Shown here: one piece after another, positions 42,713 through 51,881 of the stretch | Layout of the letters: each line of letters begins with the position of its first letter | How positions within the stretch are numbered: the first letter of the stretch is position 1 | From: Melioribacteraceae bacterium | GTDB taxonomy: Bacteria > Bacteroidota > Ignavibacteria > Ignavibacteriales > Melioribacteraceae | Assembly (NCBI GenBank): GCA_016927595.1 | Contig: JAFGMI010000019.1 | Location: forward strand, 1 to 64,000 | Direction of reading: 5' to 3' | Length of the DNA stretch: 64,000 bases | Notes under the pieces: model-generated | Databases searched by the model: none | What the model saw: only the letters and a program-made list of their open reading frames with translations | Told to the model about the DNA's origin: nothing | Translations under genes and position numbers: made by a program

Positions 42713-43792
42713 ATGAAATTTTATTTTTTATTACTATATATCATCACAACTCTATTCGTGTACGCTCAGAACAATCTTAAAATAGTAAAACATCTGGAGG
42801 GAATTACTGTCTATGATGTCTGCGGAGATGGTCAGAACATCTGGGCAGCCACCAACGGCAACGGTGTATTTGCGTATTCGGAGAAAAATCAGAAATGGAC
42901 CAATTACTCAACTATGAATAATAGATTACAAATAGATTTTTTTTATTCGATAGATGCTAGTAAGGATTACGTTTTTGCCGGTTCTACAGACGGCATATTT
43001 ATTCTGAACAAAAAAAGAAATAACTGGAGTAAAAGAAAATTCGGCAAAGGCGGACAGTTAAGCAACTGGATACGTTCAGTAAAATATGATGAAATAGATA
43101 ATGTTGCCTGGATCGGCAGATTTAAGTATTTGTCGAAGTTCGATATTAAAAACAGGCGTTTTGTTGATTACGACTTAACCGCAAACGGGGACGAAAAGAC
43201 CAATACTATAAAAGTTATTCAGGTGGACGGTGACAGTCTGGTCTGGTTCGGAACGGAAAACGGTCTCCATAAATACGATAAATCCCGAAGTCTTGAAGAA
43301 CCGGGAACCGTTACGTTTTATGACAACAGTAAAAACTATTTCCGTGGCGAAGGCGATGCAGTTTCAATCTCTGCAATTCTGATTGAACAGAATTATGTAT
43401 GGATCGGTCTTGATGAATTTATAACTAAATTGAAACCTGAGTATAATGTGGGTGGAGTTTACAGATTCGACAGGCGCAACGAGTGGCTCCGCTTTGATGT
43501 CAGTTCTGGTCTGGGAGGAAATGGTATTTCGGATATTGTAAGAACAGGTAATTTTTTGTGGGTGTCGCTTTACCAATTCAGCATGAATTCGAAAGAACAA
43601 TACGGAAGGGGTCTTGCGCTTATAAACAGGTTAACCGAGGAAGTGATCCCTTTACGTGAATCTTCGCTGCCAACTACTGTTTTTGCAATGCATTACGACG
43701 GGAAATATATTTGGTTTGCTGCCGATAATGGTTTGTATCAGTTAGATTTATCCAATACTTTTGTAAGTGAGATTAAGAACTTGCAGGAATAA
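42713..43792 (+). CDS. Exported beta-propeller protein (two-component-regulator-propeller-like repeats)
   Basis: 359 aa with a signal peptide 1-18 (LFVYAQ). The rest consists of short repeats of the type 'IWAATNGNGVFAYSEKNQKWTNY', 'VFAGSTDGIFILNKKRNNW', 'VWFGTENGLHKYD' and 'IWFAADNGLYQLD', the blade pattern of Reg_prop-like propellers. It has no membrane anchor or kinase part, so it is probably a soluble periplasmic or secreted propeller. It lies between the LipM-like gene and rfaE1 in the same run; the link to LPS synthesis is unknown. Confidence 0.7.
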   Translation: MKFYFLLLYIITTLFVYAQNNLKIVKHLEGITVYDVCGDGQNIWAATNGNGVFAYSEKNQKWTNYSTMNNRLQIDFFYSIDASKDYVFAGSTDGIFILNKKRNNWSKRKFGKGGQLSNWIRSVKYDEIDNVAWIGRFKYLSKFDIKNRRFVDYDLTANGDEKTNTIKVIQVDGDSLVWFGTENGLHKYDKSRSLEEPGTVTFYDNSKNYFRGEGDAVSISAILIEQNYVWIGLDEFITKLKPEYNVGGVYRFDRRNEWLRFDVSSGLGGNGISDIVRTGNFLWVSLYQFSMNSKEQYGRGLALINRLTEEVIPLRESSLPTTVFAMHYDGKYIWFAADNGLYQLDLSNTFVSEIKNLQE

Positions 43793-43794
43793 TT

Positions 43795-44790
43795 ATGATT
43801 AAATTCACAAAAAGTGAAATCAAAAATATTAAAGATATATTCGCCGGGAAAAAGATTGCAATCATCGGTGATATGATGCTGGATGGTTATTACTGGGGTG
43901 ATGTAAAAAAAATTTCACCTGAAGCTCCTGTACCCGTAGTTGAAATTGAAGATGAGTTTTTCAGGTTCGGCGGTGCCGCAAACGTAGCATTAAACATAAA
44001 TGCGCTCGGCGGTATCCCCTATCCAATCGGTGTGATCGGAGATGATCAGGAGGGGAAAATTTTTACCGGACTTATCAACAATAACAATATTATTGACGAT
44101 GGTATTGTTATAACCGACAAAAGACCAACAACTGTTAAAATAAGAGTTATAGCAAACAGCCAGCACCTGGTAAGAATCGATAAGGAACTAAAGGATTACC
44201 TGAACCCTGAAATTGAATCCCTGATCCTCAATAGGTTTAATGAAATAATCGATGAAACAGATGCTGTTATTTTACAGGATTACAACAAAGGTGTTTTAAG
44301 CAGGAAAGTTATTGAAAGTATTATCGGGACCGCTAAAAACAAAAATAAAATCGTTAATGTCGATCCTAAGTTTCTAAACTTTTTCGCTTATAATAATGTT
44401 GATGTATTTAAACCGAATAAAAAGGAAACTGAAGACGCTTTAAATATCCGAATAGTTGATGATACTGACATTGAGAAAGCCGGAGAATTGATTATTCAGA
44501 AATTAGGTGCCCAAAACATATTGCTGACGCTTGGTTCTAAAGGCACAGCATTGTTTGACAGAAATGGCGGAATTCTCAGAATACCCACGAGAGCCCGGAA
44601 GGTTGCTGATGTTTCGGGTGCAGGTGATACAGTAATCGCAACACTAACGATGGCTATGTCGGCTGGATTTTCAGTGGAAAAAAGTGCTTACCTTGCTAAT
44701 TTTGCCGGCGGTCTGGTATGCGAAGAAATGGGGATAGTCCCTATTGAACTTGACCACTTTATAAATGAGTTGACTGAAGAATACAAATGA
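43795..44790 (+). CDS. rfaE1: D-glycero-beta-D-manno-heptose-7-phosphate kinase (RfaE domain I)
   Basis: 331 aa PfkB/ribokinase-fold enzyme adding a phosphate to heptose-7-phosphate at C1 for LPS core. Seen: IAIIGDMMLDGYYWGDVKKISPEAPVPVVE, the substrate Gly motif RFGGAANVALN, and the PfkB signature with catalytic Asp in VADVSGAGDTVIATLTMA. In E. coli this is the N-terminal half of HldE; here it is separate. Its stop overlaps the adenylyltransferase gene by 4 bp. It starts 2 bp after the propeller gene. Confidence 0.93.
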   Translation: MIKFTKSEIKNIKDIFAGKKIAIIGDMMLDGYYWGDVKKISPEAPVPVVEIEDEFFRFGGAANVALNINALGGIPYPIGVIGDDQEGKIFTGLINNNNIIDDGIVITDKRPTTVKIRVIANSQHLVRIDKELKDYLNPEIESLILNRFNEIIDETDAVILQDYNKGVLSRKVIESIIGTAKNKNKIVNVDPKFLNFFAYNNVDVFKPNKKETEDALNIRIVDDTDIEKAGELIIQKLGAQNILLTLGSKGTALFDRNGGILRIPTRARKVADVSGAGDTVIATLTMAMSAGFSVEKSAYLANFAGGLVCEEMGIVPIELDHFINELTEEYK

Positions 44791-45269
44791 ATAATATAAT
44801 TACAGACAGAAACAAATTGATAGAACTCAGAAAAAAGTTGAAGTCTGACGGTAAAAAAATTGTGTTTACTAACGGTTGCTTCGATATTATTCATGCCGGA
44901 CATATTGATTACCTTACTAAAGCAAAGGCTTTGGGTGACGTTTTAATAGTTGCATTAAATTCGGATGAGTCGGTTAAAAGAATAAAAGGAAAAAACAGAC
45001 CTATCGCTGAATTGAGCGAAAGGCTTTTTGTTGTCTCGCAGATAAAAGCTGTTGACTATGTAACGGTATTTGAAGAAGATACGCCCGGCGAAATAATTGC
45101 GCAGCTCGTTCCGGATATACTAGTAAAAGGTGCCGACTGGGATATAGATAAAATTGTGGGACGCGATATTGTAGAGAAACACGGCGGTATTGTAAAAAAT
45201 ATCGAGTTTAAGTATAATCAATCAACAAGTACAATAATCAGCAAAATTATTGATTTACAAAAAGATTAA
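44787..45269 (+). CDS. rfaE2: D-glycero-beta-D-manno-heptose 1-phosphate adenylyltransferase (RfaE domain II)
   Basis: 160 aa nucleotidyltransferase that makes ADP-heptose, the donor for the LPS inner core. Signature: FTNGCFDIIHAGHIDYLTKAK (HxGH), LIVALNSDESVKRIKG, RPIAELSERLFVVSQIKAVDYV, and the late STSTIISKI that corresponds to the ISxTxxR-type end. It is the separate form of the HldE C-terminal half, overlapping rfaE1 by ATGA. tamB begins 2 bp after its stop. Confidence 0.93.
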   Translation: MNNIITDRNKLIELRKKLKSDGKKIVFTNGCFDIIHAGHIDYLTKAKALGDVLIVALNSDESVKRIKGKNRPIAELSERLFVVSQIKAVDYVTVFEEDTPGEIIAQLVPDILVKGADWDIDKIVGRDIVEKHGGIVKNIEFKYNQSTSTIISKIIDLQKD

Positions 45270-45271
45270 AA

Positions 45272-48200
45272 TTGCAGAAGAAAAAAAAAGAACGGACCAT
45301 ATTCCACAAAACTGTGAATGGGGTTATACTATTCGCTCTGGGTGCTATTTTTTTAATTACTCTGTTGTTCGGTTTTTCTCAGACAAAGACATTTCGTGAA
45401 TACCTTCGTGAATCCATAATAGAAAATGTCAATTCATCAATTGACGGCAGGCTGTCGATAGAAAATATTGAAGGTTCGATTTTTACGTCGCTTAAATTAA
45501 TAAACGTAACTCTTGAATCGAATTACGATACAGTCTTAAACACAGATAAAATTGTGATGCATTTCAGTCCCTTGCATCTGTTGCTCAAAAAATTGTACTT
45601 CCGGAAAGTTTCAGTAAACAATTTATTTTTTAACTATAGGGAAATTGAAAAAGGCACCTGGAATCTGAACAGTCTTGCCAAAGCTGAAACAAACGATACA
45701 GTTGCAATTGGTCCGGAGGTGAAAATTGCAGAACCTGAAGAATCCACTTTTCCCTTCACAATTCAAATCAATAGTCTTTCGTTAGCCAATCTGAATTTTT
45801 CGCTTCAAAGCTACGAAAATTTATATTCGAAAGACATTTACAGCAAAGCTGATTTTAATAATATACAAGTCCTCAATTTGAATTTAGAAGCAAGGACATT
45901 TGCTGACTTTTCATCAAAGGATATTCAATTTGTATTAAACAATCTTTCGTTCGATTCAAACATCAAATTACTTGATCATGTTCACCTGTCGGGAGCTTTT
46001 CATCTTACCGATGAAATGACTTCGATTAATAAATTGAATCTCGAAACAAGTCACACTAACCTGAAAGTAGATACAAAAATTGATGGTCTTAACCTTTTCG
46101 AAAAAGTGGAATATGAAAATTTTGAAAACTATCCGGTTGAATTATATGTTAAGGCTGAACCTTTTTTATTTGAGGACATGTCAAGTTTGCTCGAAAGCAC
46201 TTCACTGCTGAGAGGCAAGGTTAATTTTGAATTAGAAGCTGAAGGTAATTACGGTGATCTTATTATTACTAATTTAATTGCAAATTATGAAAACACTGAA
46301 CTAATCGGCGAAGGAACACTAAAAAATTTACAGCACCCGGATGATCTGTTTATTAAATTCAGATTTAATAATTCCCGGGTTCAATACGACGACATTATTC
46401 AACTCCTGCCTGATCTTGAACTGCCTGATTTCGAGGATCTTGAGCTGAGTAGATTTGATTTGTCCTTTGAAGGTTCTCCCCTGAATTTTTCAGCAGATTT
46501 AGATGCTGATGTGTCTGAAGGCAGTTTAAGTCTTCAGGCTGAATTGGATCTGGCATCAGTAATACCTCTTTATAACATCAGGTTCAAGACCGATAATCTT
46601 AATCTTGAAAATATTATCAGCATCAATTCTGCGATAAATTCGGAAGGCAGATTGGTTGGTTCGGGATTCGATCCGTCGGACCTTAACAGCAATTTAAATT
46701 TCATTGCGCATAAGAGCAGTATCAACGGATATGATCTTGATTCTCTGAACCTGCAACTCACTTCTGAATCAAAGAATATCGAACTTGATTTCAGTGGAAT
46801 TATAAACGATGCACGAAGCGAAGTAGCTGGTAACCTTGACTTGCAGGATATTAATAGTCCTGTATACAATCTTACCGGCAATGTAAGACAACTGGATATT
46901 TCAAAATTTACTGATGAAAGCAAAGATCTCTCATTCCTGAACTTTACCTTTACATCTGAAGGTGAAAATTTTTCGCTCGATGATATAAATGGCGACTTCA
47001 CGCTGGAATTTGATGAATCGACGTATAGTGATAAATACTTCGATCACGCTTCCGTTGAATTGCAACTTGCAAAGAACCAGAACCATCGTGAAATAAATCT
47101 CCGTTCGAATCTGATTGATTTTAATATTGAAGGCGAATTTTCTCTCGAAGATGCCATAAGTGTTATCTCCTATCAGTCAGAAACTATAGGGGAAATAATG
47201 TCATCCAAAGTCGATGAGCTGAATCCCGTTATAAATTCTGAAGAACCGGATACGGATATTATTATCTCAGTAAATAATGATATCGTTAGCAAAAAATTAG
47301 CTTTTAACTACGATTTTGAATTTAAAAGTTTTGATCTAATAGCGGCCTTAATGGGCGAAGATGATTTTGGCATTAAAGGCGGCGGAAGCGGATTTGTAAA
47401 TAACGATTCGTCAAATTTTTCGGTTAATATGGATTTGGAATTCGATCATTTCTATACTCTCCGGAATAATGAAATTTTATATTTATCCAACCTTGAAAGT
47501 AATATCAATTTCAGCAGGGACAATAGAATTAACGCGTTTGATAATCTGTTCGGCGCTCTTTCGATTAGCTCCGACAGAATTATCGCCGGTTCGAAAGTAA
47601 AGAATTTCAATGCCGACTTCATATTTAACGACAGCAGATTATTTTATAACGTAGATACTGAAATTGATACATTTCTCACCTCCAGCTTCGACGGCTCAAT
47701 TTTATTAAGCCCCGGAATGCAGAGAGTTATAATTAACAGCGCTCTGCTGAACTACAAAGATGTTCAGTGGAAAAACAAACAACAGGCTTTAATCGACTTT
47801 TCTCCCGATTCTCTGGAATTTGTAGATTTTAAACTTTACAATGACTCAACCACCATTTCGATAACCGGACTTTTTACAAGCATCGGCGAAAACGATCTTA
47901 ATTTTTCTATTGATAATATTCCCGGTGATCTGCTGAGTTATTATTTGTTTGATGATAAAAACAGAGGTATTGAATCCACGGGCAATATAACCAGCAGTTT
48001 AACCGGAACTATACAAGATCCCAAATTGGTATTTGATTTCACTGTAAGCGAAATAAAATTAAATAATACGGTGCTGGGAAATTTCCTTCTGTCTGGCAGC
48101 TATTTTAGAGATAATCTGGATTTAAGCATTAAATTTATCGAAAGAAAATCCGACATTAATGAGCCTCAATTCCTGGTTACAGGAAATTTTCCCGTAACTC

Positions 48201-49771
48201 TTTTCCCCGATGAGGGTAATTCATTTATTGATTCGTCACGTTCCTTAACAGTTTTATTGCAGGCAGACGAATTTGATATCGCCTCATTCGGAAGTCTTAT
48301 CCCGATGATTAGTAAGCAGCAAGGCTATTTGAATGGCAACGTAAATCTTAATGGTACAATAGATGATTTAAATTACGACGGATCATTATCATTAAGTAAG
48401 ACAAAATTCTTATCATTGCTTAATAACCTTGAATATAAAGTAGCAGCTTCACTTACTTTCAACGGCAAGGATATTACTGTTGACTCTGTAAAAATTGCAA
48501 ACCTGATCGGGTCCAGATTGAACGGTGAATTAGTAGGTAACGGAAAAATTAAACTTGATGGATTTTTACTCAATGAAATCGACATGAATGTTAGCGGTGG
48601 ACTCGGTGTGCTTGGGAATAGAAGTAAATCGGTTAGCCCTGCTATTTACGGCAATCTCTTCGTACAGGCAAAAGATAAATGGAATTTCACGTATAAACAA
48701 AATAAGAGCAAATTTACAGGAACATTTTTACTTAGAGAAGCCGACTTAACATTTTCTCCTCTGCAAAATTCCTATACATCTTCGGATATAATTTATACGT
48801 TTAAAATAGATTCATCAAAATTGGATAAAGAAGAAATTAAATTTGCAAAACTTGTAAATTCGAAATCATCCGTTAAAGGTAATAAATCCCTTCAAAAATT
48901 TTTCAATTTTGATTATTCGATAAATGTTGAAATTGAGAACGAAGCAAAAATTGAATTCATTCTGTCTCCCTCGTTTAATCAAAAACTTATTGTACTTGCT
49001 GATGGGAACATGCGCTACGAATCGCTGGGAGAAGATTTAAGAGCACAGGGTCAGTTCAACCTGCTTGAAGGATCTAAACTGGAATTTTTCAAAGTCCTCG
49101 ATGCTGAAGGGTACATCCGTTTTGAAACAAGCATTTCTGATCCGTTCCTGAATATTATCGCAACATATACTACTGACTACTACACTACTGTTGATTCACC
49201 TCCCACACCCGTTGCAGTTAAAATGAAAATCAATGGCAGTTTTTCGGAACTCGGCAAGAATCTTACTGCAAGTAAAGATAATATTCTTGTTTACGTAGGC
49301 AGTAAAAATATTTCAGATAATATACCTGATTACAGGTACAGCGAGGTAGACGCTTTGTCGTTTATTCTTATAGGGAGTCCCGCCAACGATCTCAGTAAAG
49401 ACAAGGGAGCTTTTTCAGGATTCGCACAGGAATTATCAGATTCATTTTTAGGCTCTGCTCTTACATCGCTGGTAAATTCAAGAGTCGGTGATGCAATTAA
49501 TGATATAAAATTAAGCACTACCGGACAGGAAACAAGATTAAGTGTTTCAGGTAAAATCGAAAATGTAAGGTATTCGGTCAGTTCCGCATTAAACGATAAG
49601 GATCAGAATACTAATCTGTTTAAGAATATTAATAAAGCAAACATAAGGATTGAATATTTGTTCAGTCCGAAATTTCTTATTAGAATGGAGCGTAAAAATT
49701 CAATCACTGACTTTAGCGGAACAGAAGACAATATATACGAACTTGGTTTAAAATATTTAATAGTGTTTTAA
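45272..49771 (+). CDS. tamB: TamB-like AsmA/DUF490 envelope protein
   Basis: 1499 aa. One N-terminal membrane helix (about 15-37, VILFALGAIFLITLLFGF). The body is a very long periplasmic series of short beta strands forming the groove-like taco fold of AsmA/TamB proteins. The C-terminal about 350 residues match the DUF490/TamB domain (RAQGQFNLLEGSKLEFFKVLDAEGYI, ending YELGLKYLIVF). Such proteins bridge inner and outer membranes, help barrel insertion, and are proposed to carry phospholipids. The start is TTG, 2 bp after rfaE2. The stop overlaps rnr by one base. No tamA gene is adjacent; bamA or the 51882 barrel could be the partner, which is inference. Confidence 0.87.
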   Translation: MQKKKKERTIFHKTVNGVILFALGAIFLITLLFGFSQTKTFREYLRESIIENVNSSIDGRLSIENIEGSIFTSLKLINVTLESNYDTVLNTDKIVMHFSPLHLLLKKLYFRKVSVNNLFFNYREIEKGTWNLNSLAKAETNDTVAIGPEVKIAEPEESTFPFTIQINSLSLANLNFSLQSYENLYSKDIYSKADFNNIQVLNLNLEARTFADFSSKDIQFVLNNLSFDSNIKLLDHVHLSGAFHLTDEMTSINKLNLETSHTNLKVDTKIDGLNLFEKVEYENFENYPVELYVKAEPFLFEDMSSLLESTSLLRGKVNFELEAEGNYGDLIITNLIANYENTELIGEGTLKNLQHPDDLFIKFRFNNSRVQYDDIIQLLPDLELPDFEDLELSRFDLSFEGSPLNFSADLDADVSEGSLSLQAELDLASVIPLYNIRFKTDNLNLENIISINSAINSEGRLVGSGFDPSDLNSNLNFIAHKSSINGYDLDSLNLQLTSESKNIELDFSGIINDARSEVAGNLDLQDINSPVYNLTGNVRQLDISKFTDESKDLSFLNFTFTSEGENFSLDDINGDFTLEFDESTYSDKYFDHASVELQLAKNQNHREINLRSNLIDFNIEGEFSLEDAISVISYQSETIGEIMSSKVDELNPVINSEEPDTDIIISVNNDIVSKKLAFNYDFEFKSFDLIAALMGEDDFGIKGGGSGFVNNDSSNFSVNMDLEFDHFYTLRNNEILYLSNLESNINFSRDNRINAFDNLFGALSISSDRIIAGSKVKNFNADFIFNDSRLFYNVDTEIDTFLTSSFDGSILLSPGMQRVIINSALLNYKDVQWKNKQQALIDFSPDSLEFVDFKLYNDSTTISITGLFTSIGENDLNFSIDNIPGDLLSYYLFDDKNRGIESTGNITSSLTGTIQDPKLVFDFTVSEIKLNNTVLGNFLLSGSYFRDNLDLSIKFIERKSDINEPQFLVTGNFPVTLFPDEGNSFIDSSRSLTVLLQADEFDIASFGSLIPMISKQQGYLNGNVNLNGTIDDLNYDGSLSLSKTKFLSLLNNLEYKVAASLTFNGKDITVDSVKIANLIGSRLNGELVGNGKIKLDGFLLNEIDMNVSGGLGVLGNRSKSVSPAIYGNLFVQAKDKWNFTYKQNKSKFTGTFLLREADLTFSPLQNSYTSSDIIYTFKIDSSKLDKEEIKFAKLVNSKSSVKGNKSLQKFFNFDYSINVEIENEAKIEFILSPSFNQKLIVLADGNMRYESLGEDLRAQGQFNLLEGSKLEFFKVLDAEGYIRFETSISDPFLNIIATYTTDYYTTVDSPPTPVAVKMKINGSFSELGKNLTASKDNILVYVGSKNISDNIPDYRYSEVDALSFILIGSPANDLSKDKGAFSGFAQELSDSFLGSALTSLVNSRVGDAINDIKLSTTGQETRLSVSGKIENVRYSVSSALNDKDQNTNLFKNINKANIRIEYLFSPKFLIRMERKNSITDFSGTEDNIYELGLKYLIVF

Positions 49772-51867
49772 TGAAAAAAGAAATTAAAGAATACTTTAAG
49801 AAAAATCCCGGTCACAAAATTAAGCCGAGAGAACTTGCAAAAAAACTTTCGATGCTAAATGAAGAGAATTATGCATCGCTTAAGCAAATGCTCCACGATC
49901 TCTCAAATGAAGGATACCTGGACAAACAGGGAAAAAGATATTTTCTTTCATATCAGCCCGACAATAATCTTATAGGCACGTTTCAATTATCGCGTGAAGG
50001 GACATACGGATTTGTAATCATTAAAGACTACGACGTTCCGGATATATTTGTCCCAGAGAAATTTTTCAATACGGCAATTCATGGAGATCTCGTAAAGGTT
50101 GAATTACAGTCCAGGCAGCGCGGTAAAAATATAGAAGGAAAAATTATTGAGGTGCTGGAGAGGAAACATGCAGAGATTATTGGCGATCTGGTAAAAAGAA
50201 AGTCTGCTTATTTCGTATTCCCCGATAATAACGAAATTCAAACAGATATTTATATTCCGCATGAACACCTGCATGATGCTGGAGTGGGTGATAAGGTTGT
50301 TGTAAGCAATATCTTATGGGAAAGTAACGGTGTTAATCCCGAAGGTATAATCGTAGAGGTGCTCGGTAAAAGCGGATCTTACGAAGTTGAAAGAAAACTG
50401 GTGATGAAGGAATACCATCTTCCTCTCAGTTTTTCCAGGGATGCGATGGCGGAAGCGGATTGCATGACCGAAGATATAACCAATGATGAGATAAACAAGA
50501 GAATAGATCTTCGGCATAAAATAGTTTTTACGATTGATCCCGAAGATGCCCGGGATTTTGATGATGCCGTTTCGATTGAAAAGCGCAGTGACGGTAATTT
50601 TGAAATAGGTATACATATAGCAGATGTAAGCCATTTCTTAAAAAAAGGTACTGCAGTTTATAAGGAAGCGGCAAAAAGAGCAACGAGTGTATACCTCGTT
50701 GGAAATGTTGTGCCGATGCTGCCGGAAAAATTGTCAAATAATATCTGTTCGCTTGTTCCTTTTAAAGACCGGCTGACATATTCAGTAATTTTAACGGTTA
50801 CGCCGGAAGCTGCAATTGTTGATTACAGGATTGGAAAATCAGTAATAAATAGTAAAAGACGATTCACATATGAAGAGGTTCAGGATATCCTGAATAATAA
50901 AAACGGTGAATTTTTCTGGGAGCTAAATGAATTGAATAAAATTGCAAGAATTCTTCGCAGCAGGAGAATACAGAAAGGCAGTATTAATTTTATTCGACCG
51001 GAGGTGAAATTTGAACTTTCCGATGACGGGAAGCCGTTTAATATTGTTATAAAAAGAATTCAGGAAAGCAACGAATTAATTGAGGAATTGATGCTGCTGG
51101 CGAACCAAACAGTTGCATCGCATGTTAAGAAAATTTCAGGTAAAAATCTTTTATCTTTTATTTACAGGGTGCATGATGTTCCCGAAGAGGAGAAAATGAG
51201 CGAGTTTGCCAGATTTGTAACTTCGTTAGGTTATAAATTCAATACCAGGATTAAAAATAAATCTAAAGAACTTCAGAAATTACTGGATCAGGTAAAGGGA
51301 ACTGTGGAAGAGGCAGTAATTAATGAAATTGCAATCAGATCAATGGCAAAAGCGGTCTATTCAACAGAAAATATAGGCCATTACGGGTTGGGTTTTAAAA
51401 ATTATACACATTTTACGTCGCCTATACGCCGTTTCCCGGATTTAATTGTCCATAAATTACTATATAAATACCTTGAAAATAATTCGGCAGAATCATATTC
51501 TGCAAAGGAGTTAGAAAATATTTGCAGTCATTCCTCGAGCATGGAAAGAAATGCAGTTTCTGCTGAAAGAACTTCGATTAAGCTGAAACAAATTGAGTAC
51601 TTGAAGAATAAAATTGGTTATGAATATGATGGAATTATTTCGGGTGTTACAAATTTCGGGATTTTTGTCGAACTGAATGAAAATCTTGCCGAAGGTTTAA
51701 TACGGCTGAGAGACATAGAAGATGATTATTATATTTTGGATGAGAAGCATTACTCGATTATAGGAAGGTCGAGTAAACAGATATATAGATTGGGGGATCG
51801 CATACGTGTTAAAGTAGTAAGAGTAGATGAAGAAAAACAGGAAATTGATTTTATTTTAATTAATTAG
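49771..51867 (+). CDS. rnr: Ribonuclease R (RNB family 3'-5' exoribonuclease)
   Basis: 698 aa. A winged-helix start (residues 5-60, KIKPRELAKKLSM) is followed by two cold-shock-like OB folds (FQLSREGTYGFVIIKDYDVPDIFVP). The RNB catalytic domain has the Asp cluster in DPEDARDFDDAVSIE, and GIHIADVSHFL, LSNNICSLVP, YTHFTSPIRRFPDLIVH are present. A C-terminal S1 domain starts at YEYDGIISGVTNFGIFVELNENLAEGLI. It degrades structured RNA. The start shares a base with the tamB stop. It interrupts an otherwise envelope-only gene run. Confidence 0.95.
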   Translation: MKKEIKEYFKKNPGHKIKPRELAKKLSMLNEENYASLKQMLHDLSNEGYLDKQGKRYFLSYQPDNNLIGTFQLSREGTYGFVIIKDYDVPDIFVPEKFFNTAIHGDLVKVELQSRQRGKNIEGKIIEVLERKHAEIIGDLVKRKSAYFVFPDNNEIQTDIYIPHEHLHDAGVGDKVVVSNILWESNGVNPEGIIVEVLGKSGSYEVERKLVMKEYHLPLSFSRDAMAEADCMTEDITNDEINKRIDLRHKIVFTIDPEDARDFDDAVSIEKRSDGNFEIGIHIADVSHFLKKGTAVYKEAAKRATSVYLVGNVVPMLPEKLSNNICSLVPFKDRLTYSVILTVTPEAAIVDYRIGKSVINSKRRFTYEEVQDILNNKNGEFFWELNELNKIARILRSRRIQKGSINFIRPEVKFELSDDGKPFNIVIKRIQESNELIEELMLLANQTVASHVKKISGKNLLSFIYRVHDVPEEEKMSEFARFVTSLGYKFNTRIKNKSKELQKLLDQVKGTVEEAVINEIAIRSMAKAVYSTENIGHYGLGFKNYTHFTSPIRRFPDLIVHKLLYKYLENNSAESYSAKELENICSHSSSMERNAVSAERTSIKLKQIEYLKNKIGYEYDGIISGVTNFGIFVELNENLAEGLIRLRDIEDDYYILDEKHYSIIGRSSKQIYRLGDRIRVKVVRVDEEKQEIDFILIN

Positions 51868-51881
51868 CAACGGTGCAGGTT

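Noticed and set aside
43795-45269. Frameshift splitting an HldE gene
   Set aside because: The two halves are complete enzymes joined by a clean ATGA overlap; separate rfaE1 and rfaE2 genes are common outside the enterobacteria.
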